In this document: piece by piece, positions 60,988 to 64,000 of the stretch
How the letters are laid out: every line of letters begins with the position of its first letter
How positions within the stretch are numbered: position 1 is the stretch's first letter
Assembly (NCBI GenBank): GCA_050288105.1
Contig: JBNKDE010000001.1
Span: 248,001 to 312,000, forward strand
Direction of reading: 5' to 3'
DNA length: 64,000 bases
Origin: JACNJF01 sp050288105
GTDB lineage: Bacteria > Pseudomonadota > Gammaproteobacteria > GCA-001735895
Position numbers and translations under genes: made by a program
Notes under the pieces: model-generated
The model's input: only the letters and a program-made list of their open reading frames with translations
The model's database searches: none
What the model was told of the DNA's origin: nothing

Positions 60988-62142
60988 ATGTCTGTTTATC
61001 TTGATCACAATGCTTCTGCGCCTTTGCACCCTGAAGTGCTGGACGCTATGCTGCCGTTTCTGCGTAATGCACATGGTAATGCTTCCAGCTTACACAAAAG
61101 CGGTCGTTTCCTGCGCTCAGCCCTGGAAACCGCACGCCAGCAGGTAGCTGCTTTAGTGAATGCTGATCCGGGCCAGGTGGTTTTTACCAGTGGCGGTACA
61201 GAAGCCAATAATCTGGCCATCAAGGGTTTCGTCGAGTCCGCTCAGAACAGTCGAATTCTGTGCAGTGCGATCGAACATCCCAGTGTGCTGGAGCCTGTGA
61301 AACAAATGGCTGCTGAGGGTTGCTCGATTGACTATTTAACTGTCGATGGGCAGGGCAGACTCGACATCGATCATTCCCTGGCTTTAATACAGCGGCAACC
61401 AACTCATCTGGTCTCATTGCAACTGGCGAACAATGAAACGGGAGCCATTCAGCCTGTTCAGCAACTGTTTGGACAGCTATCCGCAGAGCAACTGCTGTTA
61501 CATACCGATGCGACTCAGGCGGTTGGTAAGATCACGGTCGACATGAAAGCACTCAACGCCGATTTACTGACACTCTCTGGACATAAATTGCAGGGGCCAC
61601 AGGGCTGTGGTGCGCTGGTGCTGAGCAACCGGACAGCTGTCAAACGTGCGCTGCTTAGCGGTGGCCCTCAGGAGTCCAGGCGTCGCGCTGGTACCGAGAA
61701 TGTGGCGGTTATCGTGGGCCTGGGTAAAGCGGCCCAGCTGGCACAAATAAATTTGCAAGAGCGGCGTGCATATCTGTTAGAATTGCGCGCCTATTTTGAA
61801 CAGCAACTGATGGCAATCGATGGGGTTCATGTGTTTTCAGAGAAAGCCGAACGCCTGCCTAATACCAGTTACTTTTCAATTCCTTACTACCACGGTGAAA
61901 CCTTGCTGATGCAACTGGATCAGGGCGGTTTCGAGCTGGCCAGCGGATCAGCATGCCACAGTGAGGTGACCCAGCCCAGCCATGTGCTGAAGGCGATGGG
62001 GGTTGATGATACCCTTGCTCTCAATGCCGTCAGGGTGAGTTTTGGTAGTGACAATACCTTTCAACAAATCGATCAATTGATTGCTTTGTTACACAGTTTA
62101 ATCAATCAGGTGCCGGTCAGTTTTAAACGAGCGGCTAGCTGA
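60988..62142 (+). CDS. iscS: Cysteine desulfurase (IscS/NifS type)
   Basis: A 384-residue PLP enzyme that removes sulfur from cysteine for Fe-S clusters and thiolation. YLDHNASAPLHPEV opens the protein; the PLP-contact HTDATQAVGK and the PLP lysine K200 in LSGHKLQGPQG are present, and the persulfide cysteine is C323 in ASGSACHSE. It is about 20 residues shorter than Escherichia IscS and lacks its usual C-terminal LPPL-like IscU-docking tail as far as I can see. The next gene is iscA, 10 bases away; no iscU lies between. Confidence 0.9.
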   Translation: MSVYLDHNASAPLHPEVLDAMLPFLRNAHGNASSLHKSGRFLRSALETARQQVAALVNADPGQVVFTSGGTEANNLAIKGFVESAQNSRILCSAIEHPSVLEPVKQMAAEGCSIDYLTVDGQGRLDIDHSLALIQRQPTHLVSLQLANNETGAIQPVQQLFGQLSAEQLLLHTDATQAVGKITVDMKALNADLLTLSGHKLQGPQGCGALVLSNRTAVKRALLSGGPQESRRRAGTENVAVIVGLGKAAQLAQINLQERRAYLLELRAYFEQQLMAIDGVHVFSEKAERLPNTSYFSIPYYHGETLLMQLDQGGFELASGSACHSEVTQPSHVLKAMGVDDTLALNAVRVSFGSDNTFQQIDQLIALLHSLINQVPVSFKRAAS

Positions 62143-62152
62143 GGAGATACAC

Positions 62153-62476
62153 ATGACTATTAGTTTGACTGAAAATGCTGCGCAACGCGTGAAAAGCTTT
62201 CTGGATAATCGCGGTAAGGGAATAGGTTTAAGAATTGGTATTAAAACTACCGGTTGTTCTGGAATGGCCTATGTACTCGAATTCGTTGATGAATTGAATG
62301 ACGAGGACCAGGTATTTGAAAGCCAGGGCGTGAAGGTAATTATCGATCCAAAAAGTCTGGTGTACCTGGACGGAACCCAGGTTGATTTTGCTCGTGAAGG
62401 GCTCAATGAAGGCTTTAAATTTACCAACCCCAATGCCAAGGATGAGTGCGGTTGCGGCGAAAGCTTTACCGTTTAA
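62153..62476 (+). CDS. iscA: IscA, A-type Fe-S carrier
   Basis: A 107-residue A-type carrier: ISLTENAAQRVKSFLDNRGKGIGLRIGIKTTGCSGMAY, with the three conserved cysteines in TTGCSG and DECGCGES. It hands clusters to target proteins. GGAG lies before the start. It directly follows iscS, occupying the place normally held by iscU. Confidence 0.94.
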   Translation: MTISLTENAAQRVKSFLDNRGKGIGLRIGIKTTGCSGMAYVLEFVDELNDEDQVFESQGVKVIIDPKSLVYLDGTQVDFAREGLNEGFKFTNPNAKDECGCGESFTV

Positions 62477-62488
62477 TCCACTTCAAAT

Positions 62489-63031
62489 ATGCAACTCGAT
62501 TTCAATCAAAACTATTTTGAGCTGTTTGGCCTGCCAGTTGATTTTCAGCTGGATAAAAAACTGCTGCACGACAATCACCAGAAATTACAGTCAGCCTTCC
62601 ACCCGGATCGTTTTGTTAACGCCAGCGACCAGGAAAAACGCATGGCGGTGCAGAAAGCTGCCTGGATCAACGAAGCCTATGAGATATTGCATAACTCGGT
62701 AAAGCGTGCGCGCTATATGCTTGAGATCGCGGGTCTGGATATGGAAAACGATCATGAGACCACCTCTGACACCGCTTTTTTGATGGAACAGATCGAATTA
62801 CGCGAAGAGATGGATCAATGCAGAAGCTGTCAGGACCCCATGCGCTGCTGTGATCATGTTACTGGCAAGCTAGACCAGCGTTCACGCGAGTATTCCAGTC
62901 AGTTTGAAACCCTTTATCAACAGCAGAAACTGGAAGAAGCGCGACAGGTGAGTAAAAAAATGCAGTTTGTAGAACGTATCCTGGAACAGGTCGACGACTA
63001 TCAGTTAGAGCTGGAAGATCAGCTTTTTTAA
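62489..63031 (+). CDS. hscB: HscB co-chaperone with extra cysteine cluster
   Basis: A 180-residue J-type co-chaperone that brings the IscU scaffold to HscA. The J-domain is intact, with HPD at residues 38-40 (SAFHPDRFVNA). The C-terminal three-helix part is recognisable (FLMEQIELREEM, RKMQFVERI-like end), but between its helices it has C111, C114, C120, C121 and H123 (CRSCQDPMRCCDH), which Escherichia HscB lacks. This looks like a metal site. Known eukaryotic HSC20 proteins have a CxxC zinc site at the N-terminus, not here. Confidence 0.9.
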   Translation: MQLDFNQNYFELFGLPVDFQLDKKLLHDNHQKLQSAFHPDRFVNASDQEKRMAVQKAAWINEAYEILHNSVKRARYMLEIAGLDMENDHETTSDTAFLMEQIELREEMDQCRSCQDPMRCCDHVTGKLDQRSREYSSQFETLYQQQKLEEARQVSKKMQFVERILEQVDDYQLELEDQLF

Positions 63032-63042
63032 AGCAATAAACC

Positions 63043-64000
63043 ATGGCATTACTTCAAATTACAGAACCCGGGCAAGCGTCCGCCCCGCATCATCGTAATT
63101 ATGCGGCCGGTATTGATCTGGGCACGACGAATTCTCTGGTCGCGGTAAAGCGCAGCGGAAAAATAGAAACCCTGCCTGATGAAGAGGGGCGCCATTTACT
63201 GCCGTCTATCGTTCATTACGCGGCCGAGCAGACACTGGTCGGTTATCCCGCCCAGGCCCTGCAGGCTTCAGATCCCCTCAATACCCTGTCATCGGTCAAG
63301 CGCATTATGGGAAGGGGCATAGAAGACCTGAAAGGACTGGCCAATGTTTTACCCTATGAGTTTGATGGTAACAGCGATTCAACCGTGCCGCGTATCATTA
63401 CGCGGCAGAAAAAGGTCAGTGCCATCGAGGTATCAGCTGAAATCCTGAAATCCCTCGCTGAACGCGCTGAACAGACGCTGGGTGAGAAACTCTCTGGCGT
63501 GGTGATTACGGTGCCAGCGTATTTTGACGATGCGCAGCGTCAGGCTACACGTGATGCAGCCAGACTGGCAGGATTAAATGTCTACCGCCTGTTGGGCGAG
63601 CCTACCGCCGCTGCTGTCGCCTATGGGCTGGATCAGCAGCCTGACGGTGTTATCGCGATCTATGATCTGGGCGGTGGCACCTTTGATATCTCCATTTTGC
63701 ATCTGAATAAAGGTGTATTCGAGGTATTGGCAACGGGTGGCAATAGCTCGCTGGGTGGTGATGATATGGATAATGACATTGGTGAATGGATCATCAAGCA
63801 GGCCGGTATCACCCAGATGGACTCCATTCTTTCGCGCCAGATCCTGATTGCAGCGTGTAAGGCGAAGGAAGCGTTAACCACTGAAGAATCTACTGAGATT
63901 ACCATCCAGCACGAAAGCGTCAATTTCACGACGACGTTAACCCGTGACACTATGAATACCCTGATACAGGACCTGGTTAAAAAGACCCTGATGTCCTGCA
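63043..64000 (+). CDS. hscA: HscA, Hsp70-type Fe-S chaperone, cut by window edge
   Basis: The first 319 residues of an Hsp70; the rest lies beyond the right edge. After a short N-terminal extension (MALLQITEPGQ, typical of HscA), the ATPase domain shows YAAGIDLGTTNSLVA, VVITVPAYFDDAQRQATRDAARLAGL, LLGEPTAAAVAYGLD and AIYDLGGGTFDISIL. It starts 11 bases after hscB. HscA normally recognises the LPPVK motif of IscU, which is not encoded in this operon. Confidence 0.93.
   Translation, partial: MALLQITEPGQASAPHHRNYAAGIDLGTTNSLVAVKRSGKIETLPDEEGRHLLPSIVHYAAEQTLVGYPAQALQASDPLNTLSSVKRIMGRGIEDLKGLANVLPYEFDGNSDSTVPRIITRQKKVSAIEVSAEILKSLAERAEQTLGEKLSGVVITVPAYFDDAQRQATRDAARLAGLNVYRLLGEPTAAAVAYGLDQQPDGVIAIYDLGGGTFDISILHLNKGVFEVLATGGNSSLGGDDMDNDIGEWIIKQAGITQMDSILSRQILIAACKAKEALTTEESTEITIQHESVNFTTTLTRDTMNTLIQDLVKKTLMSC

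Overview
The window looks like the chromosome of a sulfur-oxidising, chemolithotrophic gammaproteobacterium. It carries the APS reductase pair aprBA, a cobalt-type thiocyanate hydrolase, an SQR-like flavoprotein with DsrE- and TusA-like sulfur carriers, a cytochrome c4-like protein, an Isc-type Fe-S operon, MetA, TrmJ, SuhB, LexA and several c-di-GMP proteins. No tRNA, rRNA, CRISPR array, prophage or insertion sequence was recognised. I cannot name the genus.

Layout. 1-8.8 kb: an HDOD protein cut by the left edge, a MinD/FlhG-like ATPase with a broken P-loop, a sensor diguanylate cyclase, a vWA lipoprotein / ECF sigma / putative anti-sigma / ThpR operon, and a PhnD-like binding protein. 8.9-15 kb: DUF4202, a dihaem cytochrome c, a Zn-peptidase, a P-loop ATPase with metA, and an SLC13-type transporter. 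15-18.5 kb: lexA, flanked by a split and a fused version of the same two-domain (hydrolase-like + TlpA) protein. 18.7-24.4 kb: DUF6502/DUF5666, two metallophosphoesterases, a YkgJ protein and a methyltransferase.

24.4-38.4 kb is the most interesting part: a thiocyanate/cyanate island. On the minus strand a GlcF-like Fe-S protein, cyanase (cynS), a small unknown protein and a methyltransferase form one operon. Two tandem CynR-like LysR regulators follow. On the plus strand come scnB-scnA-scnC, a P15K-like cobalt-insertion factor, a NitT/TauT-type ABC importer, cbtB-cbtA-cbtB cobalt transport genes, DsrE-like, TusA-like, SQR-like and DUF1641 genes, closed by a strong terminator. Three intergenic regions carry the same 42-bp element, CTATAG-N5-GCCTATRG-N4-GATAAYRAC-N4-TATTGG, each pointing at a different transcription unit (glcF-like/cynS, the first lysR, scnB). 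This is good sequence evidence for one regulon. The logic I infer: import of thiocyanate or cyanate; cobalt uptake and insertion for ScnC; hydrolysis of thiocyanate to carbonyl sulfide and ammonia; removal of cyanate by CynS; oxidation and relay of the released sulfide; final oxidation through AprBA (50-52.5 kb).

38.5-60.4 kb: sucA without sucB next to it, HD-GYP, GGDEF and GGDEF-EAL proteins, a large Ig-like lipoprotein, a NarL-type two-component pair, aprBA, suhB, trmJ, a CbiM-like membrane protein and a Spy/CpxR/CpxA-like envelope stress set. 60.4-64 kb: an unusual isc operon, iscR-iscS-iscA-hscB-hscA, with no iscU, an IscR missing three of its four cluster ligands although its promoter keeps a near-consensus Type 1 IscR site, and an HscB with an extra cysteine cluster.
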